Positions 43,459 through 52,585 of a DNA stretch of 64,000 nucleotides are shown one piece after another (positions within the stretch are counted from its first letter, which is position 1; the number at the start of each line of letters is the position of its first letter). The stretch is from Profundicola chukchiensis. Lineage in GTDB: Bacteria > Bacteroidota > Bacteroidia > Flavobacteriales > Weeksellaceae. The position numbers were made by a program, and so were the translations under genes. Below the pieces are notes generated by a model. It saw only the letters and a program-made list of their open reading frames with translations. It was not told where the DNA came from and searched no databases. Location: the NCBI RefSeq assembly GCF_029664245.1, contig NZ_JANAIE010000003.1:248001-312000 (forward strand), written 5' to 3'.

Positions 43459-44184
43459 ATGACAAAATTAAGTGTAAATATTAATAAAATTGCCACTATT
43501 CGAAATGCAAGAGGTGGTAATGAACCTAACGTAGTTACGGCTGCTATAAAATGTCAAGAATTTGGTGCACAAGGAATTACAGTTCACCCAAGACCAGATG
43601 AAAGACATATTACCTATCAGGATATTGCAGATTTAAGACCGATTGTTTCTACTGAGTTTAATATCGAGGGAAACCCGATTGAGTCCTTTATGAAGTTGGT
43701 TTTGGACAACAAACCAGAACAAGTGACTTTAGTACCAGACAGTGTGGATGCGATTACTTCGAATGCTGGTTGGGACACCATCAAGCATCAAGATTTCTTA
43801 AAAGAAGTAATTCAAGAGTTTAAACAAAATGGAATAAGAACCTCTATTTTCTTAGACCCCAATCCAAAATTAGTTGAAGCAGCTGCTAGCTCTGGAGCTG
43901 ACCGAATTGAGTTATATACCGAAGAGTTCGCAGTCGAGTATGCAAAAGGCAACAAAAAAGCCATTGATATTTATAAAGAAACTGCTTTATTGGCTAAAGA
44001 ACATGGACTTGGATTGAATGCTGGACACGATTTAAGTTTAGATAATATTGAGTTTTTGATTCGTGAAATTCCTCAAATCGATGAAGTTTCAATTGGACAT
44101 GCATTGATTTCTGAAGCGCTATATTTAGGTTTAGAAAACACAATTCAACTGTATTTACGCAAAATTGAATTAGCTCAACAATAA
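43459..44184 (+). CDS. pdxJ: pyridoxine 5'-phosphate synthase
   Basis: 241 residues. Condenses 3-hydroxy-1-aminoacetone phosphate and deoxyxylulose phosphate to pyridoxine phosphate. Motifs: LSVNINKIATIRNARGG, GAQGITVHPRPDERHI (active-site His and Arg), LVPD near residue 93, and AGHDLSLDNI and VSIGHALISEALYLGL for phosphate binding. This is the only B6 gene visible here; pdxA and others must be elsewhere. Likely transcribed with the MscS-type gene; the hydrolase gene follows after 33 bases. Confidence 0.96.
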   Translation: MTKLSVNINKIATIRNARGGNEPNVVTAAIKCQEFGAQGITVHPRPDERHITYQDIADLRPIVSTEFNIEGNPIESFMKLVLDNKPEQVTLVPDSVDAITSNAGWDTIKHQDFLKEVIQEFKQNGIRTSIFLDPNPKLVEAAASSGADRIELYTEEFAVEYAKGNKKAIDIYKETALLAKEHGLGLNAGHDLSLDNIEFLIREIPQIDEVSIGHALISEALYLGLENTIQLYLRKIELAQQ

Positions 44185-44217
44185 TTAACTTTTTAATTCC
44201 TCTCAAAAATAAATTAG

Positions 44218-44988
44218 ATGGAGATTCTACATAATAAAATCATAGGAGATAAACCCAATCATTTAATCATTGTTCATGGTCTATTTGGGCAATTAGACAA
44301 CTGGAACACTTTAGGAAAAAAATACGCCGAGCATTATACGACTCACTTAGTAGATTTACGAAACCACGGTAGAAGTTTTCATGATGCTGACACGTCACAC
44401 AAATCCATGGCACTGGATTTAATCGACTATATGGAGCATTATAATATAGAGAAAGCTTGTTTTATGGGGCACTCTATGGGCGGAAAAGTAGTTATGTCAT
44501 TAGCTTTAGATTTTCCAGATAAAGTTGACAAATTGATTGTCGCGGATATGGCTCCTAAAACTTATGAACCTCATCATAATGAGATTTTAAAAGGTCTTAA
44601 AAATGTTGATTTTGATCAAGTAAAAGTTAGATCAGATGTTGATGAGTTTTTAAAACCATACATTAAATCATACTCAATTCGTCAGTTTTTAATGAAAAGT
44701 GTATACCGCAAAAAAGACGAAACCTATGGATTTAGATTTAATTTAAACGCATTGTACGACACTTATGGTAGCATCATTGCTAACAATTTACCTGATAAAC
44801 AATTCTTTAACCCAACTTTATTTTTAGGAGGTGCCAATTCAGATTATATTTTACCTGAGGATAAAGATTTAATTTTAGGTTATTTCCCGAATGCAGAAAT
44901 TGATTATGTGAGTAATGCGACGCATTGGTTACATGCAGAAAACCCTGCAGAATTTCTAAAAAAATCTATGGATTTCTTAGAAAAATAA
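44218..44988 (+). CDS. alpha/beta hydrolase, YbfF-like
   Basis: 256 residues with no signal peptide. Fold motifs: IIVHGLFGQLDNWNTLGKKYA (oxyanion region), VDLRNHGRSFHD, and the nucleophile elbow GHSMGGKV with Ser86. The catalytic His lies in VSNATHWLHAENP near the C terminus. The sequence resembles E. coli YbfF, an esterase active on short acyl thioesters and esters. Its true substrate is unknown. Located 33 bases after pdxJ. Confidence 0.9.
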   Translation: MEILHNKIIGDKPNHLIIVHGLFGQLDNWNTLGKKYAEHYTTHLVDLRNHGRSFHDADTSHKSMALDLIDYMEHYNIEKACFMGHSMGGKVVMSLALDFPDKVDKLIVADMAPKTYEPHHNEILKGLKNVDFDQVKVRSDVDEFLKPYIKSYSIRQFLMKSVYRKKDETYGFRFNLNALYDTYGSIIANNLPDKQFFNPTLFLGGANSDYILPEDKDLILGYFPNAEIDYVSNATHWLHAENPAEFLKKSMDFLEK

Positions 44989-45015
44989 GTCCATAAACTC
45001 ATTTCAATTCTATTT

Positions 45016-45044
45016 TTTGGGTTTCTATCAAAGAAGTATCTTTG
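45016..45044 (+). promoter_or_regulatory. promoter of the TPR-like membrane protein gene
   Basis: -33 TTTG (45016-45019), 17-base spacer, -7 TATCTTTG (45037-45044), 19 bases before the ATG at 45064. One of the cleanest promoters in the window. Confidence 0.7.
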
Positions 45045-45063
45045 CACAATCAAAAACATTCAC

Positions 45064-45630
45064 ATGAATAAATATCTAAAGCTTGTCCTTGCCTTTTTAT
45101 TAGTTGCAGGATCAATATATATGTTTAGCACAAGAGAAATTGCTTGGGGTATCATTTTATTACTTCTAACAATTTTTCCAATCTTACTGTATTTCAGAAA
45201 TGAATTTATCCTATTATCATTCTGGAAAATGCGTAGTGGAGATTTAGAGGGCGCTAAAAAGTGGTTATCTTATATCAAAAATCCAGAATCTCAGTTAATC
45301 AAAAAGCAATTTGGTTATTATCATTATATGATGGGGTTAACTGAAGGACAAAATAACATCAATCTTTCTGAGAAATACATGCGTAAAGCTTTAGACTACG
45401 GACTATCTTTTGCTCATGACCGTGCGATGGCTAAAATGAATCTTGCTGCAGGCGCAATGTCTAGAGGACGCAAACAAGAAGCTCAAAAATGGCTTTCTGA
45501 GGCTAAATCAGAGGATAAACAGAACATGCTTACCGAACAGATTAAAATGTTTGAAGAGCAGTTAAAAAGAATGAATGTTGGGCGTAATATGCAGAATCCT
45601 AACATGCGAAGAAGAGGTAAGTTTTTCTAA
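45064..45630 (+). CDS. membrane-anchored TPR-like protein, unknown
   Basis: 188 residues. Two hydrophobic helices at the N terminus (~5-20, LKLVLAFLLVAGSIYMF, and ~27-44, WGIILLLLTIFPILLYF) anchor it. The remaining ~140 residues look like tetratricopeptide-type helical repeats (LEGAKKWLSYI, YYHYMMGLTEGQNNINLSEKYMRKALDYG, AMAKMNLAAGAMSRGRKQEAQKWLSEAK), suggesting protein binding on the cytoplasmic face. The C terminus is basic (NMRRRGKFF). No specific family recognised; it is transcribed alone. Confidence 0.8.
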   Translation: MNKYLKLVLAFLLVAGSIYMFSTREIAWGIILLLLTIFPILLYFRNEFILLSFWKMRSGDLEGAKKWLSYIKNPESQLIKKQFGYYHYMMGLTEGQNNINLSEKYMRKALDYGLSFAHDRAMAKMNLAAGAMSRGRKQEAQKWLSEAKSEDKQNMLTEQIKMFEEQLKRMNVGRNMQNPNMRRRGKFF

Positions 45631-45690
45631 ACTTCTTCTTTTTATTAGTTCTATTTTTAATAGCTTATATTCTGCTAAAATATTTTCCCT

Positions 45691-46254
45691 ATGAAAGCAT
45701 CTAAAGTGACTGAGAAAATTATTTTAGGCATCGATCCTGGTACCACTGTGATGGGTTTTGGGATCATTAAGGTCGTCAACAACAAAATGACACTCGTTAT
45801 GTTAGATGAACTTTTATTGCATAAGCTACCCAATCACAACATGAAACTTAAGCGAATTTTTGAAAAAACCTTAGGTCTCATTGATAATTTCCATCCAGAC
45901 GAAGTGGCCATTGAAGCTCCGTTTTTTGGTAAAAATGTTCAGTCTATGTTAAAGCTAGGTCGTGCGCAGGGTGTTGCCATGGCCGCAAGTTTATACCGCG
46001 AAGTGCCCACCACAGAATATTCGCCAAAGAAAATTAAAATGGCGATTACAGGTAACGGTAATGCAAGTAAAGAACAAGTTGCTGGAATGCTTCAAAACTT
46101 GCTTAAAATCAAAGAATTACCGGTTCGGCTTGACTCTACTGATGGCTTAGCAGCAGCTGTTTGCCACCATTTTAATGCAGGCCGTATTGACACAGGAAAA
46201 AGCTATTCGGGATGGTCTGCTTTTGTTAAACAGAATCCCGATAGAGCTAAATAA
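45691..46254 (+). CDS. ruvC: Holliday junction resolvase RuvC
   Basis: 187 residues. Cuts four-way DNA junctions during recombination. The catalytic residues fit: GIDPGTTVMGFGI (Asp15), VAIEAPFFGKN (Glu), and DSTDGLAAAVCHHF for the two C-terminal acidic residues. Also QSMLKLGRAQGVAMA. The C-terminal tail of about 20 residues (DTGKSYSGWSAFVKQNPDRAK) is normal for Bacteroidota versions. ruvA and ruvB are not in the window. Convergent with purF, with 20 bases between them and no hairpin. Confidence 0.96.
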   Translation: MKASKVTEKIILGIDPGTTVMGFGIIKVVNNKMTLVMLDELLLHKLPNHNMKLKRIFEKTLGLIDNFHPDEVAIEAPFFGKNVQSMLKLGRAQGVAMAASLYREVPTTEYSPKKIKMAITGNGNASKEQVAGMLQNLLKIKELPVRLDSTDGLAAAVCHHFNAGRIDTGKSYSGWSAFVKQNPDRAK

Positions 46255-46274
46255 CCTTAAGTTTTACTGTTGAA

Positions 46275-47723
46275 TTAATCCGCAATTTCGACCGCAGCAA
46301 TTTTCTCTGCTGTCAATCTTTCTACTGGATATTTCTCTGTAAAACAGCCAAAACAATGATTTTTTGAACCTAATAGATCTTGTAAACTTGGCACTGATAA
46401 GAAATCAATACTGTCTACGTCTAAGTATTCTCTCAGCTCTTCTTTGGTTTTATTCGCCGAAATCAAATCATCCTTAGTTGGCATATCAATTCCTAAGAAA
46501 CAAGGTGCAATAATCGGTGGTGAAGCACTTCTAAAGTGAATTTCCTTAGCTCCCGCCTCCTTTAAGATTTTAACTAATAATTTACTGGTGGTTCCTCTAA
46601 CGATAGAATCATCTAAAATCACCAATCTCTTACCTCTAATTTGAGGAATGATTGGATTTAATTTTAAATTCACAATACGTTCTCTCATTTCCTGTGTAGG
46701 AACAATAAACGAACGACTCATGTATCTATTTTTAACTAAAATAGGCTGAAAAGGGATACCACTTGCTTCTGAATAACCAATGGCAGATGGAATTCCAGAA
46801 TCTGGTACACCAATAACAACATCGGCATCTACAGGTGATTGCTCAAATAATTTCTTACCACTTTCTACGCGTAAGTCATAAACATCCTTATCGGCAAAAT
46901 GTGAATCAGGTCGAGCAAAATAAATGTATTCAAAAGAACACATTCTATCTTTTGTTTCATCAACAAACTTATACGACTTCATACCTTCTGGCGAACAAAC
47001 CACGATTTCTCCTGGCTCTAAATCTCTAACGAAAGTTGCTCCAATCGCATCAAAAGCACAACTCTCTGATGAGAAAACCCAAGTATCCTCGTCTAATTTA
47101 CCCATACACAATGGACGAATTCCGTTAGGATCACGAAATGCAGCTAATTTGTCTTTAACCAATAATAAAACTGAATAAGCTCCTTTCAAATTTCTAGCAG
47201 CCTTACGAACTGCTATTTCCACAGGATCATCCGCATGGTACTGAATCGCACGTAGCATAACTTCAGTATCTGAAGTCGCAATAAAAGGCAATCCTTTTTT
47301 CTTTAAATACTCACGTAGATTATCAGTTTCAATTAAATTTCCGTTGTGTGCAATAGAAAAATGAGGCTTTCCATATTGATTTACAGCATATAACGGCTGA
47401 AAGTTTTTGGTACTTCCATCACCCGCCGTAGAATATCGGGTGTGCCCTATCGCTGCATTTCCCATAAAGTCTTCTGGATTCTCAATATGCTTGAAAGCAT
47501 CTAGAACCAATCCTTCTTCTTTGAAGGTTCTTAAATCTCCATCCTTCAAAACGGTAAGGCCACAAGCCTCTTGACCGCGATGTTGCAAAGCAAACATACC
47601 AAATTGTTGGATTGAAAATGTATCTATGTTTCTGTGTGAATAAACTCCGAAGACACCGCATTCTTCTCGCATTGACTTAGGATTGAAGGTCGCGTTTGTG
47701 CAAATATTTTCTTTGGGGAACAT
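46275..47723 (-). CDS. purF: amidophosphoribosyltransferase, [4Fe-4S] type
   Basis: 482 residues. Transfers the amide nitrogen of glutamine to PRPP, the first step of purine synthesis. The mature N-terminal cysteine is in REECGVFG (Cys22), so 21 residues would be removed, as in the B. subtilis type. Cluster-type cysteines are in RMCSFEY, APCFLGID and HCFGCFTEK; the PRPP loop VILDDSIVRGTTSK is intact. Residue 18 (M) is an alternative start. Transcribed alone; the 268-base gap upstream separates it from the divergent nucleotidase gene. Confidence 0.96.
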   Translation of the reverse strand: MFPKENICTNATFNPKSMREECGVFGVYSHRNIDTFSIQQFGMFALQHRGQEACGLTVLKDGDLRTFKEEGLVLDAFKHIENPEDFMGNAAIGHTRYSTAGDGSTKNFQPLYAVNQYGKPHFSIAHNGNLIETDNLREYLKKKGLPFIATSDTEVMLRAIQYHADDPVEIAVRKAARNLKGAYSVLLLVKDKLAAFRDPNGIRPLCMGKLDEDTWVFSSESCAFDAIGATFVRDLEPGEIVVCSPEGMKSYKFVDETKDRMCSFEYIYFARPDSHFADKDVYDLRVESGKKLFEQSPVDADVVIGVPDSGIPSAIGYSEASGIPFQPILVKNRYMSRSFIVPTQEMRERIVNLKLNPIIPQIRGKRLVILDDSIVRGTTSKLLVKILKEAGAKEIHFRSASPPIIAPCFLGIDMPTKDDLISANKTKEELREYLDVDSIDFLSVPSLQDLLGSKNHCFGCFTEKYPVERLTAEKIAAVEIAD

Positions 47724-47991
47724 GAGGTTTAATTAAGCTGCAATTTACAAATCATTCAGTCAATTCTCCAAGAAGTTTTTGAATCGATTTAATAAAAATT
47801 TAAACAAGCCATAAACAATCAAAACTTATTATTTTTTACTTTTAAGCGATGTATTAAGTTTTCTATCTTTTAAGGTATTATTGAGTTAAACAAAGAGGAA
47901 ACTTTACCAAATTCTTAGCTTTAGGGATTAGAAAAAAAATTATTTGTATATTTATTACTCTCAATTTTTATAAAACCAAAAACTCATTATC
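47724..47991. other. divergent intergenic region, purF and nucleotidase
   Basis: 268 AT-rich bases between two divergent genes. It must hold both promoters, but I see no clean TAnnTTTG with a -33 element. I see no tRNA-like or riboswitch-like structure. No purine operator could be recognised by eye. Confidence 0.4.
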
Positions 47992-49542
47992 ATGAAAAGA
48001 ATATCCTTACTCACATTTTTAAGCTTTTTAATCTTCAGTGCTTGTTCTACACAACAAGTTGTACAAAACCAAACAAGCTCTTCCACCGACGATGGAATTT
48101 TTGAGCTAACCTTAGTGCAAATCAACGATGTATATGAAATTACTGCCTTAAATAACGGAAAAGAAGGTGGATTGGCACGTGTTGCAACCATTAAAGACCG
48201 CGAAAAAGCTAAGAACCCTAATACGTTTATGTTGATGGCAGGAGACTTTTTGAGTCCTTCTGTCTTTAATAGTTTAAAACATAATGACCAACGAATTCGT
48301 GGAGCGCAGATGATTGATGCTCTAAATGCTGCTGGACTTGATTTCGCAGGTTTAGGAAATCACGAATTCGATATTAAAGAATCTGAATTTCAGGATCGAT
48401 TAAATGAATCCAACTTTACATGGATTTCGTCGAATACTTTCCATTATAAGGATCATACTTTTTCACCTTTCCACAAAGTTCTATCAGACGGAAATAAAGA
48501 ATATATTCCTGAGGAAGTGATTTTAGATTTAAAAGACGAAGACGGTACAGAAGTTAAAATTGGTATTTTCAGTATTCTTTTACCTTTTAATAAAGCAGAT
48601 TATGTTGCCTATAAAGATGTGTTTAAAACAGCACAAGAGAAGTATGATATGCTATCGCAAACTTGTGACGCTGTAATTGCCTTAACGCACCTCAACATGG
48701 ATGATGACATTAAATTGGCTGAGCAGATTCCTGGCTTAGCTTTAATAATTGGTGGACATGAGCATGATAGTAGATTTAAAGTAGTTGGAGAAGTACCTAT
48801 TACTAAGGCCCACGCCAATGCTAGAACGGTTTATATAAACAAACTTAAGATTGATAAAAACAATAATACTCGTCAGGCTACATTGGATTTAGTGAAAATG
48901 GATGAAAGCATTCCATTACAAGCAAAAACAAAAGCCGTGGTTGATAAATGGATGAAAATCGCTGCAGATAGCTATGCCACCATCGGTTTTGATGCCATGA
49001 AAATCGTTTTAGAGGAAGCAGAACCTTTTGATGTTCTAGAAGCTTCTATTCGTCATCATCCAACCAACTTTTCTAAAGCAGTGGTAAAGGCGATGGAAAA
49101 AGCAGCACCTAAAGCACAAGCAGTTGTTATCAACTCTGGTTCTATGCGATTAGATGATATGATGTATCCACCAGTTTCTGAGTATGATATTCTACGTGCT
49201 ATGCCATATGGTGGTAAAATTGTGGAAGCTGATGTTACAGGAAATTTATTAACTCAAGTACTAGACGCAGGTATGTCAAATATTACCGAAGGTGGATTTT
49301 TACAATTCTCTGAACATATTACCAAAGATGGAAATCAGTGGAAGATGAATGGGAAAAAGATCGAAGATAATCAGGTTTATCGTGTAGGTTTTGCTGATTT
49401 TTTAATGTTAGGATTAGAAGCTAATTTAGGATTCTTAAATAAAAATAATCCAAAAGTTAAAAAAGTATATCCTGACGAAAGTGATGCGTTACACCCTAAA
49501 AACGATTTACGTCGTGCATTGATTCAGTATTTGAGAAAATAA
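47992..49542 (+). CDS. 5'-nucleotidase/metallophosphatase lipoprotein
   Basis: 516 residues with a lipoprotein signal (cysteine at residue 18, IFSAC). The calcineurin-like phosphatase domain (~35-310) shows VQINDVYEI (metal-binding Asp), AGDFLSPS, GLGNHEFD, ALTHLNMDDDI and IGGHEHDSRF. The 5'-nucleotidase C-terminal domain (~345-500) has VVINSGSMRLDD, which differs from the usual NxGxxR only slightly. It would dephosphorylate extracellular nucleotides at the cell surface or in the periplasm. Located in the envelope, it is a counterpart to the divergent purF for purine salvage. Confidence 0.9.
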   Translation: MKRISLLTFLSFLIFSACSTQQVVQNQTSSSTDDGIFELTLVQINDVYEITALNNGKEGGLARVATIKDREKAKNPNTFMLMAGDFLSPSVFNSLKHNDQRIRGAQMIDALNAAGLDFAGLGNHEFDIKESEFQDRLNESNFTWISSNTFHYKDHTFSPFHKVLSDGNKEYIPEEVILDLKDEDGTEVKIGIFSILLPFNKADYVAYKDVFKTAQEKYDMLSQTCDAVIALTHLNMDDDIKLAEQIPGLALIIGGHEHDSRFKVVGEVPITKAHANARTVYINKLKIDKNNNTRQATLDLVKMDESIPLQAKTKAVVDKWMKIAADSYATIGFDAMKIVLEEAEPFDVLEASIRHHPTNFSKAVVKAMEKAAPKAQAVVINSGSMRLDDMMYPPVSEYDILRAMPYGGKIVEADVTGNLLTQVLDAGMSNITEGGFLQFSEHITKDGNQWKMNGKKIEDNQVYRVGFADFLMLGLEANLGFLNKNNPKVKKVYPDESDALHPKNDLRRALIQYLRK

Positions 49543-49643
49543 AAACCTCTCGTATTGAATAGGTTAGATGTTTTTGAATGATTCAATTCATTCATTAGAA
49601 GAGGATGTTTGACGCTTATTATTAATTATTTAAAATAGAAATT

Positions 49644-49919
49644 ATGTCGCGTTCTCGTCAACACATCCTTCTTAAAGCTCTAGCTTATACTGTAATAAGC
49701 ATTCTAGCCATCAATGTTTTGATTTTGTTGGTTAATTTATTGATACATCCTCCTGGAGAAAGTTTTTCTTTAAGTTTTAATAATGGTCAATTTACATTAA
49801 ATGAAAAGGCCTTAGGCTACAATTTATTGGATGTGCGTTATTGGCTTGCATTTTCTGTATTAGGTATGATATTCTTCTTCTATTTTAGAGGTAAAGGACT
49901 AGATCAACAAAGGGATTAA
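49644..49919 (+). CDS. two-helix membrane protein, unknown
   Basis: 91 residues. Basic N terminus (MSRSRQHILLKA), a helix (~12-32, LAYTVISILAINVLILLVNLL), an ~30-residue loop (HPPGESFSLSFNNGQFTLNEKALGYNLLD) and a second helix (~65-81, WLAFSVLGMIFFFYF), ending RGKGLDQQRD. Topology predicts both ends in the cytoplasm with the loop outside. No family recognised. It lies between the nucleotidase gene and prfB. Confidence 0.65.
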   Translation: MSRSRQHILLKALAYTVISILAINVLILLVNLLIHPPGESFSLSFNNGQFTLNEKALGYNLLDVRYWLAFSVLGMIFFFYFRGKGLDQQRD

Positions 49920-49974
49920 TTTAGCTTTAATTAGTTTTTAATAAAGACTATATACGCAGAAACTACCTATTCCG

Positions 49975-49982
49975 TATCTTTG
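49975..49982 (+). promoter_or_regulatory. -7 promoter box of prfB
   Basis: TATCTTTG ends five bases before the prfB ATG at 49988, implying a near-leaderless mRNA. No -33 element is evident. Confidence 0.55.
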
Positions 49983-49987
49983 CAACT

Positions 49988-51100
49988 ATGATTCAGAGTG
50001 AACAACTAAAAGATATGTTAGATCGTGTAAACAGTTTACACGAATATTTGGAGATTGACCGAAAATTAATCGAGATTGCCAATGACGAGGAAAAGGCGGC
50101 TTCGCCTGAGTTTTGGGATGATTCTAAAGCGGCTCAACTCCATTTAAAACAACTTAATACAAAGAAATCTTGGGTAGAAGATTACGAGGAAGTAAAGCGC
50201 GCTGCCAATGATTTAGATGTTCTCTATGAGTTTTACAAAGAAATGGGCGAAGGCTCTGAAGAAGAAATCGAAAAGCAATATAATCGCGCACTGAAATTAC
50301 TCGAGAAAATTGAGTTCAGAAATATGCTTTCCGAAGAAGGAGATGAGTTTAGTGCCGTTTTACAGATTACAGCTGGTGCAGGTGGTACCGAAAGTTGTGA
50401 CTGGGCAAGCATTCTTATGCGTATGTACCTAATGTGGGCCGAAAAGAATGGTTATAAAGTTAAAGAATTAAACTACCAAGCAGGTGATGTAGCGGGTGTT
50501 AAAACCGTAACCTTAGAAATTGAAGGCGAGTATGCTTTTGGTTATCTTAAAGGAGAAAATGGTGTTCACCGTTTAGTTAGAATTTCACCTTTTGACTCTA
50601 ATGCTAAGCGCCATACAAGCTTTGTTTCGGTGTATGTTTATCCATTAGTGGATGATTCTATTGAGATCGATATTAATCCAAACGATATTGAATTACAAAC
50701 CTCTCGTTCGGGTGGAGCTGGTGGTCAGCACGTTAACAAGGTTGAAACCAAAGTTCAGTTAACACACACGCCAACCGGAATTGTAGTAGTTTGTCAGGCA
50801 GGGCGTTCGCAGTTGGCAAACCGGGAATTGGCAATGCAAATGTTGAGGTCAGAGCTTTATAAAATTGAGCTAGAGAAACGAATGGCTGCTCGAAATGAAA
50901 TTGAGGCCAATAAAAAAGCAATTGAGTGGGGAAGTCAGATTCGTAACTATGTTTTACATCCATATCAAATGGTGAAAGATGTAAGAACAGGCGAGGAAAC
51001 TTCTGATGTATCTTCTGTTTTAGATGGTGAAATTGATGATTTCTTAAAAGCTTTCTTGATGTGGGATAGCCAAACCGAAGAGCGAGATACGTTTTTATAG
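49988..51100 (+). CDS. prfB: peptide chain release factor 2, no programmed frameshift
   Basis: 370 residues. Ends translation at UAA and UGA codons. The tripeptide specificity motif SPF is at 200-202 and the catalytic GGQ at 245-247. In E. coli and many bacteria prfB needs a +1 frameshift at an in-frame UGA near codon 26; here the aligned place (LHEYLEID, residues 17-24) has no stop, so the gene is one continuous frame and the usual autoregulation is absent. Followed by trkA after 120 bases. Confidence 0.96.
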   Translation: MIQSEQLKDMLDRVNSLHEYLEIDRKLIEIANDEEKAASPEFWDDSKAAQLHLKQLNTKKSWVEDYEEVKRAANDLDVLYEFYKEMGEGSEEEIEKQYNRALKLLEKIEFRNMLSEEGDEFSAVLQITAGAGGTESCDWASILMRMYLMWAEKNGYKVKELNYQAGDVAGVKTVTLEIEGEYAFGYLKGENGVHRLVRISPFDSNAKRHTSFVSVYVYPLVDDSIEIDINPNDIELQTSRSGGAGGQHVNKVETKVQLTHTPTGIVVVCQAGRSQLANRELAMQMLRSELYKIELEKRMAARNEIEANKKAIEWGSQIRNYVLHPYQMVKDVRTGEETSDVSSVLDGEIDDFLKAFLMWDSQTEERDTFL

Positions 51101-51220
51101 GGAATTAACTTTTAGCTAGTTATTATACTTTTTTGAAATTAATGTTAGTAGTTTCTAATAATATTCTGCAATAGAATTAATGATTTTTCTACCTTGCATT
51201 ATAAATAGTCTAATTTATCC

Positions 51221-52582
51221 ATGAAAATTATAATAGCAGGAGCAGGTGAAGTAGGTTTTCATTTAGCGAAATTATTATCTAATGAGTCGCTCAATATTGT
51301 TGTTGTAGACTTAGATAAAGATAAATTAGAAAAAATTGAATCACAGATTGATGTTTTAACGCATCGAGGTGATTGTACTTCTTTCAAAACTTTGAAAGAA
51401 GTTGGGATTAGTGATTCAGATATTTTTATTGCGGTTACTCAACTACAGAATACCAATTTGATGTCGGCATTAATTGCCAAAAAATCAGGATGCAAGAAAG
51501 TAATCGCTAGGGTAACGAATCCAGAATATTTAGAAAGATCGAATATGCTGGCGATGCAACGCGCAGGAATCGATATGTTGATTTCTCCGGAACAATTGGC
51601 GGCCAATGAGATTTTAAACTTGATAGAAGAGTCTGTTTTTAATGAGATTCATTCCTTCGAAAATGGAGCTTTAAACCTATTAGGTATTATTTTAGAGCAC
51701 AATTCAAGTGTAATAAATAAAACTGTAAAAGAAGTTGCTGAAGCATATGGGGATGACATTAATTTTCTTCCCATATTTATCATTCGCTCCGATGGTGGTA
51801 CCTATGAAACCATAATTCCTAGAGGCGATACAGTTTATAAAATGGATGATCATGTCTATTTCATTGCCTTGCAGTCAGCCAAAGAAATAATTCACAAAAT
51901 ATCAGGAAAATCCCATCATCGACTAGCAGATGTAATGGTTTTAGGAGGCGGTAGAATTGGTACTAAAACAGCTCGTTTACTTAAGAAAAGTAATCATGAT
52001 GTAAAGATTATTGAGCGAGATAGGGATCGTGCTTATGACTTGGCCGATGAATTTCACGATATTTTAATTTTAAACGGAGATGGGAGAGATTCAGATTTAT
52101 TAGAAGAAGAGGGAATCTCAGAAATTGATGCTTTTATAGCAGTTACTGGTCGATCCGAAACCAATATCATGGCTTGTCTTTTGGCCAAATCCAAAGGCGT
52201 TAAAAAAACCATTGCACTTGTTGAAAACACAGATTACATTCACTTGAGTCAAGTGATTGGAATTAATGGATTTATCAACAAAAAATTAATGACTGCCAAT
52301 GCCATTTTTAAACATATTAGAAAAGGAAAAGTATTGGATGTTACCAACTTATATGATTTACAAGCTGAGGTTTTGGAGTTTAGGGTAGACGAAGGTGCCA
52401 AGATTTGTAATAAGAAAATTGGTTCGCTCAAATTCCCAAAACAGGCGATAGTTGGAGGAATTGTTAGGAATAATAAAGGATATATTCCAACCAAAGATTT
52501 TGTTATTCTACCCTTTGATAAGGTGGTTGTATTTTCTCAGCCAGATAGTATCAACAAGGTAGAAGAATATTTTGAAACTTAA
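51221..52582 (+). CDS. trkA: Trk potassium system regulatory subunit TrkA
   Basis: 453 residues with no membrane helix. Two RCK units: residues ~1-225 start IIAGAGEVGFHLAKLL (NAD-binding GxGxxG) with VVVDLDKDKLEKIE; residues ~232-453 start VMVLGGGRIGTKTARLL with IIERDRDRAYDLA. Each has a C-terminal TrkA_C part (NLLGIILEHNSSVINKTVKEV and VLEFRVDEGAKICNKKIGSL). TrkA gates the membrane subunit TrkH in response to nucleotides. Only 3 bases separate it from trkH. Confidence 0.95.
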   Translation: MKIIIAGAGEVGFHLAKLLSNESLNIVVVDLDKDKLEKIESQIDVLTHRGDCTSFKTLKEVGISDSDIFIAVTQLQNTNLMSALIAKKSGCKKVIARVTNPEYLERSNMLAMQRAGIDMLISPEQLAANEILNLIEESVFNEIHSFENGALNLLGIILEHNSSVINKTVKEVAEAYGDDINFLPIFIIRSDGGTYETIIPRGDTVYKMDDHVYFIALQSAKEIIHKISGKSHHRLADVMVLGGGRIGTKTARLLKKSNHDVKIIERDRDRAYDLADEFHDILILNGDGRDSDLLEEEGISEIDAFIAVTGRSETNIMACLLAKSKGVKKTIALVENTDYIHLSQVIGINGFINKKLMTANAIFKHIRKGKVLDVTNLYDLQAEVLEFRVDEGAKICNKKIGSLKFPKQAIVGGIVRNNKGYIPTKDFVILPFDKVVVFSQPDSINKVEEYFET

Positions 52583-52585
52583 TTT

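Noticed and set aside
47724-47991. Possible small RNA or riboswitch between purF and the nucleotidase gene
   Set aside because: I could not find a stable fold or a known purine riboswitch pattern; only AT-rich sequence is visible.
49560-49620. A hairpin between the nucleotidase gene and the two-helix gene
   Set aside because: The arms are short (GAATGA/TCATTC), the flanking arms do not match, and no T run follows, so I do not call a terminator.
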